A stretch of DNA of 64,000 nt from Monoplex corrugatus (lineage: Eukaryota > Mollusca > Gastropoda > Littorinimorpha > Ranellidae): positions 53,671,746-53,735,745 of the forward strand of contig JAPXFY010000026.1 in assembly GCA_030674185.1 (NCBI GenBank), read 5' to 3'. The notes beneath the pieces were generated by a model. That model saw nothing but the letters and a program-made list of their open reading frames with translations. It searched no databases and was not told the DNA's origin. Below are positions 34,737 through 46,989 of the stretch, in pieces (within the stretch, counting starts at the first letter, position 1; every line of letters starts with the position of its first letter). Position numbers and translations under genes: made by a program.

Positions 34737-35182
34737 CTGAAAATGAACAAACAAAAAATAAAAACCCACAACTTCTTTTTTTAATCATTGTTGCTGCGTA
34801 TGCACTTGTTTCATTCCCACTACAGCTGTAAAAATGATGACTGGTTTTAACATCATATGAAAATGGCCATCTTAAAACTACAACATTTTCACATCAAAGA
34901 AAAATGACTACAAGTACACCATTACTGGAGACTGCGCTGACAGAGACCTCACTGCTTTCAAGCTAACTTTATGAGTGTTGTGTTCTGCTTTATCTTGTGC
35001 TTTATCTTCTCCAACCCTGAACAGCAACAGAAGCCCATTAACAGTTGGAAATACTAGTTAGATAAACACTAAGGCCACACTATAAGCCAAGTTCAAACTC
35101 TTCCAACTCAATTGGAAGGTACATGATTTACCACCATACTATCCACACCAATTATTTATAATAATGAGGAAATCATCCAACA

Positions 35183-35186
<4 letters not shown>

Positions 35187-35268
<82 letters not shown>
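35187..35268. repeat. (AT)n microsatellite
   Basis: About 80 bp of alternating AT in DIPK1 intron 2; self-complementary. Confidence 0.96.
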
Positions 35269-35270
<2 letters not shown>

Positions 35271-35848
35271 ACTGTCATTCAAGAGTGCATGTTTTACACA
35301 AAAATTCATCAGATTTTATCAGCGGTAAAAAAATTAAAATGTTCTTTTACATGGTAAAAAATTTTCAAAGCATCTTTGTCTGTGTTATGTTTTATGAGTA
35401 GATATTTGTATGTGTACTGAAAGACAATAAGTCATCTGCCACGAGCGCGCACGTGCACACCCCCACACACACACACACACGCACATGCACACGTTCACAA
35501 TTTTCACATACATTTCCATGTATTTTTCCATTATGAGCATTTTGATTTCATTCTTAATCTAAAGGTGGTCACAGTGCATTGTACATTGCATGGTAATATC
35601 TACATCTTGTCACAACAGATTTTCTGTGCGAAATTCAGATAGCTATCTCCAATGAAACATTTTGCCAAAGTGCAGCCAGTATCCTGTCTCCTCTTTTTCC
35701 AACAGAACTTTACCACTTACAGCTTATATACCAATCCATGTTTTCAACAACAACAAAAAAGATTTTTTCCATTTATTTTGCCGCTTACATCTTAAATATC
35801 ATCCCAAATGAAATCAGCAGAGAACAAATCAACGACTGTACCACTCAC

Positions 35849-35986
35849 CAGGTTGGAAGTAATTCTCCTTCCTCGGCAGGGATCCAAGCGAGAGTAAATC
35901 AGCCAAATCAGCAAGATGGTGAAAACCAGCCCCACACAGCGGGCATGTTTCTTCATCTCCTCCAGCCCTTTCTGATATGGAAGCAT
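35849..35986 (-). CDS. DIPK1 family gene, exon 2 (membrane anchor)
   Basis: Donor CTG|GTGAGT is strong and phase 0. The coding reads MKKHARCVGLVFTILLIWLI and then YSRLDPCRGRRITSNL: short basic cytosolic tail, one hydrophobic anchor of about 16 residues, and a luminal CRG, the type II layout of the family (compare WIIYVQYSTYTELCRG of DIPK1A). Two starts are possible. If exon 1 at 38756-38833 is used, the acceptor is TATCAG|AAA at 35972-35973 and this exon is 35849-35971. If translation starts here, the ATG is at 35986-35984; the frame stays open further upstream with an acidic DESDNDSDDS stretch, so the true 5' border is unsettled. Confidence 0.78.
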
Positions 35987-36118
35987 ACTGTCATCACTGT
36001 CATTATCACTTTCATCATAACAACAAGGAAAAAAAAAGTGAAAATTATCCCGAAACCCTGAGGTAGTAGGAGAATGATGTCGTACAGACTCAACTTTTTA
36101 GGGATCAATATAATGAGG

Positions 36119-36258
36119 ATAGACCCAGGGAGAAAATGCTGGATGGACTTGTGGAGTGGCTGAAGACGAAGAGGGTGGAGGAGATGCTTGGGGCAACAAG
36201 AGATAGAGACAAATGGAGGTCCATGATCGCCAAAGCCATGCAGCAGAGCACCTGATGA
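36119..36258 (+). pseudogene. LINE family 1, 140-bp 3' stub
   Basis: Only the last 140 bp of the LINE remain: AGACCCAGGGAGAAAATGCT through ATGCAGCAGAGCACCTGATG. Extreme 5' truncation, in DIPK1 intron 1. Confidence 0.85.
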
Positions 36259-36634
36259 GGAGGAGGAGGAGGAAGAGGAGGATGGTGCCCATCTCCTCTC
36301 CCTGAATGCTTTTCATTCCCTAACCCTGAATCAGGGGTAGGAGCAGTTAAAAAAAAAAAAGAGGAAGTTGAGGGGGGGAGGGGGGTTATAGGCATGCTTC
36401 CTTGGAAAATTGTCTAAGGATTTAAAACCTGTGCAATCCTGTGTATTTTTAGATATCAAATCAGACATTAGGAGTGCCTGAAAATAAATACTTTCTGCAC
36501 TACTTAATTTCTAAACATGTACATATTAAATCACAAATTCCATTTTATTATTTATTACACTTAACCTACTTAGAAAAAAACAAACTGATGAGAATGACAA
36601 TGTGGTGATGACAAAAGTGTACAAAGTAACTGAT

Positions 36635-36757
36635 AGCGAGTTTTTTTTTTGTTTTGTTTTTTGTTTTTGCTTTGCTTTGCTGTTTTGCTTTGCTTTGTGT
36701 TTTGTTTTGTTCTGTTCTGTTCTGTTTCTGTTATCATCAGCAGCAGCAGCAGAAGCA
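36635..36757. repeat. (TTTTG)n/(TTTGC)n and (CAG)n microsatellites
   Basis: T-rich pentanucleotide repeats followed by CAGCAGCAGCAGCAGAAGCA. Confidence 0.9.
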
Positions 36758-37508
36758 GCAGTATTCTATTTACATAGTGCAAACAGTTTATATCAGAGAA
36801 TGTTTGCTGCCCTTTGCAAATTAAATCAATAAATAAAAATTTTTTAGAGGGGGGGGGGGAGGGTTGCCATGTCAATACATTGCTGTAGTATAAATAAAGT
36901 CAGATATATATATATATACCAATATAAATACAAATATATCAATGCAGCACAAACATAGTTCATCAAAAATAACAACAGATCATAGCATGAAATTTGAAAT
37001 AGGTGAAAATGTGATACTACTTTATACAATCTTGTAGACACACACACAAACAAGAAAATAAAAATACACAAAGTAAGAACAGGGTAAGGGAGAAGGTTAC
37101 TGGGTCAAAACAGTAAAGTAGCAACAACAGGTAAGACACCACTACTAGTACTACCACTGATAATGTACCACTACAACTGTTTTAATGTCTACCAAGTTCA
37201 GGGGTGCTCTAACAATGGAGAACATATCGCTGCATTGCATAACCACCCATTTTCTTTACCCTTTTCTCTCTCTTCTTCTGTCTACATGTATTTCTTTTAC
37301 CAATGAAAGTTGCTTTTTAAAGAAATTAGTTGTGGTGGGTTATGAGTGATGAGTTCATGCTACACACAGGACCTTGGTTTATCATCTCATCAGGAAAAGT
37401 ATTATCCAAACTACATTTCAAAAGCACAATGGAATGGGAGAACAATCCATGTCCACATCATGATTCAAACCTGGCACTTCTTGCATATTATGCATGCACA
37501 TTCAACCA

Positions 37509-37701
37509 TTAACCCTTTGACTCTTGCAGCCTGTCTACCAGCATCCTGCACTGCCAGCCATGCCAGCAAAGCAAAAACTTAACCTTTTGATTCCTTCACC
37601 CTATCCACCAGTTTCCTGGAGGAAGCTGGTGAATAGGGTGAAGGAGTCAAAGGGTTAAGTTTTTGCAGTTGGTGGACAGAGTGTGAGAGTCAAAGGGTTA
37701 A
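37509..37701. mobile_element. TTAA fold-back MITE, copy D (nested hairpins)
   Basis: A 193-bp element whose outer ends are TTAACCCTTTGACTC and its exact complement GAGTCAAAGGGTTAA. The inner hairpin 37580-37657 has its own TTAA-bounded ends (TTAACCTTTTGATTCC and GGAGTCAAAGGGTTAA) and an arm pair CACCCTATCCACCAG / CTGGTGAATAGGGTG. The cleanest copy in the window. Confidence 0.85.
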
Positions 37702-38650
37702 GCCACCTGAATAGCTGCATTGTGCCCCTAGTTGTTTTCCTGTATGACGATGGCTGTTTTGCCAACAATTTAAAAATATACATTCCATATATCACAACAT
37801 TTTGCCATGGCCTAGACATTTTTGATAAACAGCTATTGACAACAGGCCTTTATTGTGACCAAGAAAGGATGTTTTTGAATTTGTTGACTGAAACCCAACC
37901 CCATCATGATCTGTATAAAACAGTGCCTGATCTGTATGTATGTTGCCTCCCTAGCAAACCTACAAACTCCATGTCAGCAGCTTTCTTTCACATTTCTCAA
38001 ACTGAAAACTTAGACACAGACACTGACGCATTGTGCGACGCATGAGGCAGTAAAAGTACTCCAATGGGCTCAGTTGGCAAAGTGATTCAGAGTGTCAGCC
38101 CAACATCTATCCACCTATGGAGAAGAGTACATTAATGATCTGAACTTCTGTTATAGCTTCATACATTTCTGTTACTGACTGCATCACATGATAACAAACT
38201 TGAGCGCATTCAAGCCCTATCAAGTTCAAGCTGACACCTTCACCAACTTGCCCCTGTTGAACATATACTGCAGCAATATCTTCTCTATCAAGAGAAGTGA
38301 CAGAAGACATGGACAACTACAATTCTTCTGACCTCCAAACTTCCTGGCAGCTGGCAGAAATTGGAAAAAAAAACAGCCACATTCATTGCCAGATGTGGCT
38401 TGACCATGTATACAAAGGAAGAAGAAGAAAGCCAGAGCCATCTATTTCTGTCACTCAGTGTATCTTGACATTACATAAATTAATAAAATCACTTACTATG
38501 ACTTACTGTTTGTGGATGATTGGCGGTAACAGTATACTGTGACAAAATGAACCTGTCTATGGTTATATGCTGGTAAACCTAAATGAGAGGGACAATTGAC
38601 ATGACACTTCAGGAACAAAAAGATGGAACTGTGAGCATATGAATGTACAT

Positions 38651-38651
<1 letters not shown>

Positions 38652-38727
<76 letters not shown>
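38652..38727. repeat. (CA)n microsatellite
   Basis: About 76 bp, interrupted once, 28 bp beyond the donor of DIPK1 exon 1. Confidence 0.96.
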
Positions 38728-38755
38728 CCACAATTAGATAAATAGTAGCACTTAC

Positions 38756-38833
38756 CATGATGAGCGCCAGAAGGAGGAGGCCGAAGCCTTTAGCAGTATC
38801 CACATAGCACTTGACTCTTCTCCATCTCCGCAT
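38756..38833 (-). CDS. DIPK1 family gene, candidate first coding exon
   Basis: ATG at 38833 with an in-frame TGA five codons upstream; 26 codons reading MRRWRRVKCYVDTAKGFG and then LLLLALIM, ending at a consensus donor ATG|GTAAGT. The phase (0) fits the exon 2 acceptor at 35972-35973. An Arg-rich tail fits the N-terminal arginine-type ER-retention signals described for FAM69 proteins. Against it: joining gives two hydrophobic stretches where the family has one, and no sequence match supports this exon. It may be an alternative first exon. Confidence 0.42.
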
Positions 38834-38842
38834 GCTACACAC

Positions 38843-40935
38843 CCTTCACTATCTGAACAGTCAAATCAACACCACCGACAAAAATAATTGTACTGTTTGT
38901 GCAGTACTGTGATGTATACCTGTATTTATATCTTTATCACAAGAAAACTCTCAACATCAAATCTGGGCACTTCACCTTGACTAGGTAACTGGCAGTTCTT
39001 TTTTTTTAACCATGTCAGTGTGTGCATATGTGTTTAGCTATCAATTTTACGGCAGAAATCAACCAAAGGTTAATCCAATGATGCCTTTTTTTTTTTTAAA
39101 TAATGTTGAAATTTGTAATTGCATAGAGGATCTCAGGTTATCATCTCATGTGAAGGACAACCACTACCAAATAGACTAATGGAAGTGGGAGGAACTCTGA
39201 TTATTCAAGTATCAGCATGCATTCCAGCAATGAACTGAACAAAATGAGAAGTCAAATCAGCATGAAAAAAATATTCCAGTCACCATCATGATGTGATCAA
39301 AATCTGAAAGTTCATAGTTTTGGAGACACAGGTTTCAAACTCCACCAAGTAACCTAAAGAAAATCTTGGAGATCTATACAGGTTTAAAACCAGGTAATCT
39401 AGAAGTCATCAACTGATCAAGTGTTTTCACAGTTGCTCAACTCTTTATGGACAAAATGATAAGACCAGATGTAACTCAGTGTGCATTGCTCATGCTGGCT
39501 GACCAATCTGGCACATTTCCTTCGGTTCCTGCTTTCAATGGTTCTATTGACATTGTAACTGAGAAATCATAAAAAGAGTCTAGCTTGGCTATTCAAACTA
39601 TAATGCATTTAACAGTAAAAGCAGTATGTTCTATTCAAATATCAAGACTGCCATGGGTTAAAACTAAGTTAAAGTATCCTAACATCGAAACAGACAAAAA
39701 AGAAGTACAAAATCAGGCTATATGTGTAGTTTAAAATATAGATGAAACAAAGTGTGACTGCCCGCGTTCAAGCAAACAGGAACCAGAAAAAAAAAAGAAT
39801 TATAACGCATCTTTAATACAACTAGACAAGACAGGCACAAATTTTCAGCCAATTCAAAGTTATGCAAAACAGTATGCATGAAAATGGGTATCTTATTTTT
39901 TGTGGTTCCGAGAATACACAGAAATGACTATAACCTACTGTATTTTCAAAGCACAGATTCTAGAACAAGTCATAGAGTATGTTTCATTGCATATCAAAGA
40001 GGTAATTTTATCCCAAAGTTTTAATATATTAAAAGCCAACTTTATGAGGTTTGAATCACAAAACTCAAAAACAGTTCAAATTAACATGGTGGAAAAAAAT
40101 GCTTCCAAGTAAACATACATGTACAAAACACATAAACACATGTTATTTTTACATGATTTTTAAACATGATGCATAAGGCCTTTTCTTTTTCCCCAGCAGA
40201 AGTGATAGATAACACACAGACGAACACATTTGGTTAATGTAAAAATGTTTATATTCCACATGCAGGAAATGTGTGCTATTTTGCTGATAAAGTATGAAGA
40301 GTTATAAAAATCCCAACAAAAACTTAAAATGAAAATCCAAAATGATTTAACTTAATAGCAAGCTTTCACATCCACTCGTGTAAAATTGTTCCATGGCAGT
40401 TTCTGAAGAGTGGCTATCAGTTTTAATGAACTCACCCTATCAAGTAGCAATAGCACATAGAAAACTGATCCAGTTACAAAGTATGGCAACATCCTCTTCC
40501 TGAGAAATGCAATCTGCATTTCAGTCAATTTTTCAGACACACCCACTGAAAACATACATTTTATGAAATTCGGACTTGGAACTGATGACGTTTCACAAAG
40601 AATACATTCAACATAAAGCACTCATTTTCAATGCAGATGACAATACTGCAGCAAACATGGATATCTTATCATAGCAAATGGTTTGCTAATATCTGTCACA
40701 GCTGATTTCATCTCTGCACTACACTAATGGAATGGAAAGAAAAACAACACCAACCAATCAATAAATGAGCAACACTTTACTGTACGAAGCAGCACATACC
40801 CTATTATGTCCCTTGAAGTGAACCAAGATCACAAGAGTTGGTGTGCATGTGTGTGTGCAGGTGTGGGAATAGACTGACTACAGATTTCACAAAAATGTAT
40901 GATGAGAGGAGGATGTAGGAAGTTAAAAGTGTGTG
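38843..40935. other. Upstream flank of DIPK1, nothing recognised
   Basis: AT-rich DNA with no recognised repeat or conserved frame. The DIPK1 promoter presumably lies in the part nearest 38.84 kb, but no core element stands out. Confidence 0.4.
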
Positions 40936-40939
40936 TATG

Positions 40940-41627
40940 CAGCGTATTTGTGAGTGTGTTCACTTTTGCATGACCATGCTTCTGCATCCAAGTTGTCAAG
41001 ACTCATTACACAACTTCACTCAGTGGCGAATCATTTTAAGTGTTTACATGTTTCTTTTGGATAGTATGTCTTTGTATTATCATCAGAAACATATTGTAGT
41101 AGTCTTGATTAACAGTTTGGAACACTGAATCATGATGCGCTGTCAATACATATTGTTATCATACTCAGTCATAGGCACATATCATTATCATCCTTCAATC
41201 TCTTACTTAGCTTTCTTCTGAACTTGATGGGCCTTGGAGAGGCAAGAGTGTGCCACTCTAATGACTGTTTCTTTAATTCTGGCTCATAACTTCTATCATC
41301 TAAACCAGGTTTCGTCGATGGTAACCAAGTCTGCAACAATGATGCGCACCTATTTTTGATCCTTAGTAAGGCAGTGTAGGACCCACCTTGCTGCAACCCA
41401 TCTCATTCAAATTGTTAAAATCAACTGACCCATGACTAATGCTAATGTCATGAGCAATCACTTCACATTTAATAATATTCATCAGTCTTCAGCCAATATT
41501 TCTCTACTTTTTAAACATTTTCATCATCAGTAGTTTCAACTGGCATTCCTGAGCTATGCTTGCTCTTAAGTTTAACATCATTTTGTCCATTTTTAAAGAA
41601 TAACATCCACATATAAACTGCGGCCTG
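40940..41627 (-). pseudogene. mariner-type transposase remnant
   Basis: Minus-strand frames, broken by several indels and stops, follow mariner transposase order from high to low coordinates: FFKNGQNDVKL and HSSGMPVETTDDENV (the GRP-TTDENI linker), a SHGSV segment, VTIDETW (the first catalytic Asp motif, DETW), YEPELKKQSLEWHTLASPRP plus IKFRRK, and finally TVNQDYYNMFL. The later catalytic Asp region is decayed. No terminal inverted repeats were found. The DETW and SPRPKKFR-type motifs make the family firm. Confidence 0.78.
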
Positions 41628-42812
41628 CAAAATGTGTCCCACTACACTTTGTAGAGTTTTAATACATCTGTGTCAGAACTTTCTGCATAAAATTAAATTT
41701 TAATGTAAGTGCACTGGTCATGATGCTTAGAATGACTGTACCCTACAAACTGTACAATGATGTCAAAATATTTGCATATGATTTTGTCTAAATTTAGATA
41801 GTGGAATAATTGGGCTTGGTGTTTGTAAAATTTCAAACCACTGGAAAAATTACTTTTTTAAATTAGAACATTCTTGCAATTTTATCAGATGACCCTAATA
41901 GAAGCCCACAGAAAAATCCAACCAGTCGTTAAACCTTTTAGCCTCTGAAGATCTACCTTGTTCAATACAAATTACAATGACATAAGATTAAATGGTACGG
42001 CCATATTCTAGAACCATGGAAAACCCATTCAAACCCATTAATCAGAACCTAGAATCAGGGAAAGCCAAGAAAAGTATAACAGATAACATCAATGAATAGT
42101 ACAGGCTTCGGCTGATTTTGCAATAAGAAAAAAATAATCATCTCTCATCTCTCTCCCTTGCCAAGATTCAGACACAAACTGACACAATGTACGAGCTGGG
42201 ATGCACAAATTACAAATAATGTCATTCATCTACGACCAAGTTCAAAAACCAGTTTGTTTTAAAAAAAAACAGTTCCACTTAAACTGACCTCAACAAATCA
42301 TCTGTGCACTGTGTTCATGTCCAATCATTACAACCGACTTACTGGTGACAAAAATCTAACACACTGTGCATATCACTCAGCCATTTTAATTTTGTATCCT
42401 GCTACCAGATCATGTGTTCCTTCCCAAAACAAGATGTATATTTAATTATTATATATACCAGACGATGCCACTTGCCAGACAGGAGACAAATAGATAAATA
42501 TTTTAATCATGTCTACATTGCTTTGGCCATCGTAATTGACTCCCAAAATCACATTTAAGCAAACTGGCCTTGAATATATATTTAGTATCACCTCCACATC
42601 AAGAGATCCAATGCTTCTAACTGTACAGTCCAAGGAGCAAAATTTGTCTAGCTTGTCTCCTGATAAGATTGGGCCTTCAGAGAATTAACATTCATACTAG
42701 TACTCTCCCATTAATCTGACGGATGTGTAGGCATACTCGTGATACTGGTCCTTTATAGCCTGAGATGGTCTTCATGTGGGATACAAGACCAATTTGGAGG
42801 AAACATGTTCTT
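41628..42812. other. Intergenic DNA, nothing recognised
   Basis: No tandem array, transposon or conserved frame seen. Confidence 0.45.
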
Positions 42813-43345
42813 CTACATGAGCTGCATGGGAAAGAGTCCAGCAGCCTTGGGTTTTGATTCTGCGGTCACCCTTCTGTTGAATAGCAGCTGTTCGGCAATG
42901 TTATAATAAGACTGTGCCATGCTGGCACCAGTATTCACTGTTGCAGGGAATGTCTTTCCAGTAGGTGATGATGCCACTTCTGACAAGCTAGGCCTTTGGA
43001 ATACCCTTGTAAGCTGTATAATTTTGGCAGTTTTCCTGGTCATACTATCTTTGTTTTGGCTCTGCATACAAAAGCATCTTCAGGGGGTGCAGTTGTCCTG
43101 TCCAATATAGCTGGCATTGGATGAATAGAAACCCTATAACTTGGCAAGCCGTAATTCTTTAGAACATGAAAGATAAGACAATTGTTTCTGTCATTAGATG
43201 TTGCAGATCTTGTGCACAACTTTGGTGGAATCTTTCCAGCTGTTGGAAGTGCTATCGGAATGAAGTCCAGATCACACATGAGTATAACAGGGTGCTCAGG
43301 ATTAGGACTCTGTTCACACAATGGTCTTACTACAACCTCTTTACA
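42813..43345 (-). pseudogene. Unknown frameshifted coding remnant
   Basis: Two minus-strand frames abut. The first, from a stop near 43350 to 43040, reads RPLCEQSPNPEHPVILMCDL, then IALPTAGKIPPKLC, FHVLKNYGLPSYRVSIHPMP and PPEDAFVCRAKTK; the second, 43067-42813, continues TRKTAKIIQLTRVFQRPSLS and ends LFPMQLM. Composition is protein-like with no low complexity, and the second frame starts where the first stops, as expected for one indel in a frame of about 175 codons. A possible donor (ATA|GTATGA) near 43045 leaves open that the first part is an exon. I do not recognise the family. Confidence 0.4.
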
Positions 43346-43446
43346 ATATTAATGTACAGTCGTGGTTAGTAGGCCTAGCCTAATCAATACAATATTGATA
43401 TTCACAATATAGGACTATCATTATTGCCAATGCATAGGCTGATAGA

Positions 43447-43566
43447 GCCTATACGCAGTGCTTATGTGCATGCTTTTGGAAGATCAAGAGATTCTATGAT
43501 TTTAAGGCCTACACACAGTGCTTATGTGCATGCTTTTGGAAGATCAAGAGATTCTATGATTTTAAG
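43447..43566. repeat. 60-bp tandem duplication
   Basis: Two units differing at a few sites, each containing CAGTGCTTATGTGCATGCTT and GATCAAGAGATTCTATG. Confidence 0.95.
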
Positions 43567-43569
43567 AGT

Positions 43570-44300
43570 TCTTTTCCCTTGCATGCCTTTAACTGTATTA
43601 GGCATTAAATAAAAACAATGAAATAGATATTTCAATGCGCCTTTATTGGGCTTTACTGGCTTTAAGTTTAGCTTGATCATTCATTGTATTCTATAAATAT
43701 AATCTATCTCTATGGCCTGTGGGTTTGAACTTTTTAAAAATTGAAGCGATTTTGTCAAGCATTATTTTAGGTAAAAAGAGAGTAATGATATATCAAAATA
43801 ATAAATACATAAATGATAAGAATAAGATTGCAAGGAAAAATGGGGATGGGGCGGGTCAACTGAAAAACAACTAGTGAAACAAAATGCAGAAGAAAAAATT
43901 GTCGTCTGCTTCAAACCAATCAGTGTGAATCACATCACCGTTCACAAACGGCTGTCGTGTCGTATTTTCATATGTTTCTTTACAAATACACAATTCAGCA
44001 CCATGCTTTTTTGTCGGCCGTTAGATTATAAATGCAAACTCACATCTGTGATGCTTGTGAAATAACCCGTGGGTCCAATGACAAGTATTGATCTGCTGTT
44101 GCGATGTACACCTACCCAACTAATGTTTCCACTGTGTACGTTTGGAAGGGAGATTACTCCTATTTTAATAATAATCAAGTTATCAGAATATTTGGCCTGA
44201 AAATGAAACGCAACATTTAATGTTTACTTCACTTGTTGTGCTTTAAATCCTATTTTCACTTATTCTATTGAAATAAGTATTGTATATATTATTCTGAACC
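43570..44300. other. Intergenic DNA, nothing recognised
   Basis: AT-rich with no feature seen. Confidence 0.45.
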
Positions 44301-44307
44301 CTACGTG

Positions 44308-44473
44308 CCCGCATGCGTGCGTGCGTGCGTGCGTGCGTGTGTGTGCGTGATCCACATACTGTGACACAGAAGGAGATCAATCTTTTAACATTTTCTCTAC
44401 ATCAGTCAGTTTCTGTTTATACTTCAATTGGTGGTGGTGGTGGTGGTGGTGGTGGTGATTGTTGTTGTTGTTG

Positions 44474-44509
<36 letters not shown>

Positions 44510-44531
44510 AAACAGCTGCTGCTGCTGCTGT
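44308..44531. repeat. (GCGT)n, then (GGT)n(TTG)n(CTG)n microsatellites
   Basis: GCGT repeats at 44308-44345; (GGT)10, (TTG)7 and (CTG)9 in direct succession at 44429-44507, then an AACAG break and five more CTG. Codon-like periods give false poly-Val and poly-Ala frames. Confidence 0.93.
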
Positions 44532-44554
44532 TACAATTTGTTTACATATTTCTT

Positions 44555-46616
44555 GTCAAAGCAACATCAAATTAAATCTTGGACTCTTAAAGACAGATGA
44601 AGTGATAGGCTATGTAAAAAATTTAATGTAGGCTACATGTTCCAAACAAACTCAGTGCTGTGGAAGATGTTGGTGACAGTGAGGAACAATGGACAAAGTT
44701 GAGAAATTCGGTAAATGAATCTTGTGAAAAAATCCCTAAAATAGACAGAAAAGCAAAAAAGAACTGGATGACAAAAGAAATTTTAGGCTTGATGGAGGAA
44801 CGGAGGAAGGCAAAGAGAAACGAGAAGATATACAGATAAACAAAGAAATCAGGAATAGGTGCAATGAAGCTCAGGAAGCTTGGCTGAACACAAAATGCAA
44901 AGAAATAGAAGATCGACACAAAACGGATCCTCAAGGTATGTACAGACGAATTGAAGAAATTGTCCACAGGAAAAATACAAGCACATCAACTGGTTGCTTA
45001 AAATCGAAAGATGGTACGCTTATCACGGAAAAAGACAAAATATTAAACTGATGAGGAGAGTACATTAAAGACCTTTTTGAAGATGACAGAAACGAAGAAC
45101 ACATTACAGGAAAGAACGTTGAGGGACCACCCATAATGAAAGATGAAGTTAGAGCAGCACTGAAAAAGATGAAACCAGGAAAAGCCCCAGGACCAGACAA
45201 CATTACTACAGAGATGATTGAAGCCCTGGAGGAATTTGGTATTGAAAAAATAACAATCCTCTTAAATGAAATTTATGACACTGGAAAAATCCCCAAAGAT
45301 ATGTCAAAATCAATTTTCATTGCACTTCCAAAGAAGACAGGGGCTATAGAATGCGAACTCCATCGCACAATCAGTTTGATGAGTCATGTCACAAAAATCC
45401 TATTAAGAATAATCATGATGAGGGCAAGGAATAGAATCAAGGGAGAGATAGCAGAAGAACAGTGTGGATTTGTGGAAGGGAAAGGAACTATTAATGCCAT
45501 ATACATCCTAAGAACTATCATAGAGAGGTCAATTGAAATGAATAAGGATTTGTATTTATGCTTTGTTGATTATACCAAAACTTTCGATCGGGTAAGACAT
45601 GAAGAATTGATCAACCAACTGGAGGGACTCAATGTTGATGGAAAAGATCTACGAATAATCAGGAATATGTACTGGGAACAAACAGCTGCAATGAGAATAG
45701 AAAACAATATAAGCTCTTTCCAAAACATCAAAAGAGGAGTCAGACAGGGTTGTGTTTTGTCACCAGATCTGTTTTCGCTGTAATGAGAAACCTAGAAGAA
45801 GAACCTGGATTAAAGGTTGGAGGGAAAATGATAAACAACATTCGATACGCAGATGACACCATGCTAACTGCAGAAAATGAAAGGGACTTTCAAAACCTTG
45901 TGAATATACTAGAAATAGAAAGCAAAGGTAAGGGGTTGGAACTAAACAGCAGGAAGACTGAAGTCATGGTGATCAGTAAAAAACATGAAATCCCCTCATG
46001 CAAAATAACAGCAAATGGCACAACCTTGACACAGGTTAATAAGTTTAAATACCTGGGAACGATCATTTCATCAGACGGCAGATGCACATCAGAAATAACC
46101 GGCAGAATCGGCCAAGCCAAAACAGCGTTCAAGTAGATGACAAGCATTCTTACCAACAAATGCTTATCAATTAACATCAGGAAGAGAGTTCTTGAATGTT
46201 ATATAGAACCAATACTGTTGTACGGATGTGAGGCGTGGACAGTCAACAAGCAAAGCCAGAACAAGATTGAGGCAGCCGAGATGTGGTTTCTAAGAAGAAT
46301 GTTGAGAGTTCCATGGACAGCAAAGAAAACAAACGAGACAGTCTTGATGGAGGCAAATACAAGTAGATCATTCATAAGGAAGATTAGGAAAAGACAGGCA
46401 ACATTTATAGGCCATTTTATGAGGAAGGGGGATTTGGAGCACCTGGTCACAACGGGAAAGCTGGAGGGAAAGAGAGCGCCGGGTAGAAAATGCTGAACGG
46501 ACTTGCGGAGTCGCTGAAGACGAGGAGGGTTGAGGAGATGCTTGGGGCAACAAGAGATAGAGACAGATGGAAGTCCATGATCGCCAACGCCATGCGGCAG
46601 GGTACCTAATGATGAT
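44555..46616 (+). pseudogene. LINE family 1 (RTE-like), 2.1-kb copy
   Basis: The best-preserved RT in the window. From 45136 one frame runs 215 codons: KMKPGKAPGPDNITTEMIEA, IPKDMSKSIFIALPKKTGAI, EEQCGFVEGKGTINAIYILR, LCFVDYTKTFDRVRHEEL and KRGVRQGCVLSPDLF. A deletion near 45780 shifts the frame; the next frame holds RYADDTMLTAEN (YADD catalytic box intact) and INKFKYLGTIISSD-like sequence up to a TAG at 46134. The C-terminus follows (LLYGCEAWTVNKQSQNKIEA, KRQATFIGHFMRKGDLEHLV) with a second shift at 46490. It ends in (TGATGA). The endonuclease is missing. This copy supplies the uninterrupted reference for the insertions in intron 3 of DIPK1. Dead element. Confidence 0.9.
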
Positions 46617-46989
46617 GATGATAGTATGTATATAGGGGGGAGAGAGAGAGAGAGATAACGATTATGCACTAGGCAGCACGTGTGTTCCATGGTTAATCAA
46701 AACTGGTTGACAAACATCTGAGAAAAAAATGTAAACAATGCTTTGTTAAGCTGTGATTTCCAAATAAAGTTCAATGAAACTTGGCATTTGTGTAGTGTCA
46801 TAACCTTCACACATATTTGGTCCAAATGTTAGATCATGTACTCTTATCCATGCATGTATGCAGATGGCACTCATGACAACTCATTAAGAAATGGCCCTAT
46901 GAATCAAATCTGGTAGAAAAAGAAACGTCCAGAAACAACCAAGAAAATGTTCAAGACATAGTTTGTGCCCCAGGTTAATTTCATTTCTG

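Larger units (their letters stand above)
15264..38833 (-). other. DIPK1/FAM69-family gene, whole locus
   Basis: Minus-strand gene with the exon chain 38833-38756, 35971-35849, 34736-34632, 25076-24873, 20779-20639, 15836-15264. All introns are phase 0 and have GT-AG borders. The joined product is 407 residues, close to the roughly 430 of vertebrate DIPK1A. Order of parts: basic N-terminus, hydrophobic anchor, luminal Cys-rich segment, helical segment, one EF-hand loop, then the kinase-like C-terminal lobe with a Cys cluster. Known for the family: type II ER membrane proteins with a divergent protein-kinase fold interrupted by an EF-hand; activity and substrate are unsettled. The N-terminus is least certain: translation could instead start at the ATG at 35986-35984, giving 386 residues. 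Introns of about 1-10 kb are filled with transposons. No promoter or polyadenylation site could be fixed. Confidence 0.85.

Noticed and set aside
37683..38045. A 120-codon plus-strand frame
   Set aside because: It starts at GTG inside a MITE arm, has no domain, and no splice or start signals.
38066..38110. tRNA-like GGGCTCAGTTGGCAAAGTG
   Set aside because: Only an A-box-like stretch; no B-box, acceptor stem or second copy, so neither a tRNA gene nor a firm SINE.
44313..44631. Poly-Val/poly-Ala frames as a possible expanded-repeat protein
   Set aside because: (GGT)n(TTG)n(CTG)n next to a truncated LINE, with no gene structure around it.
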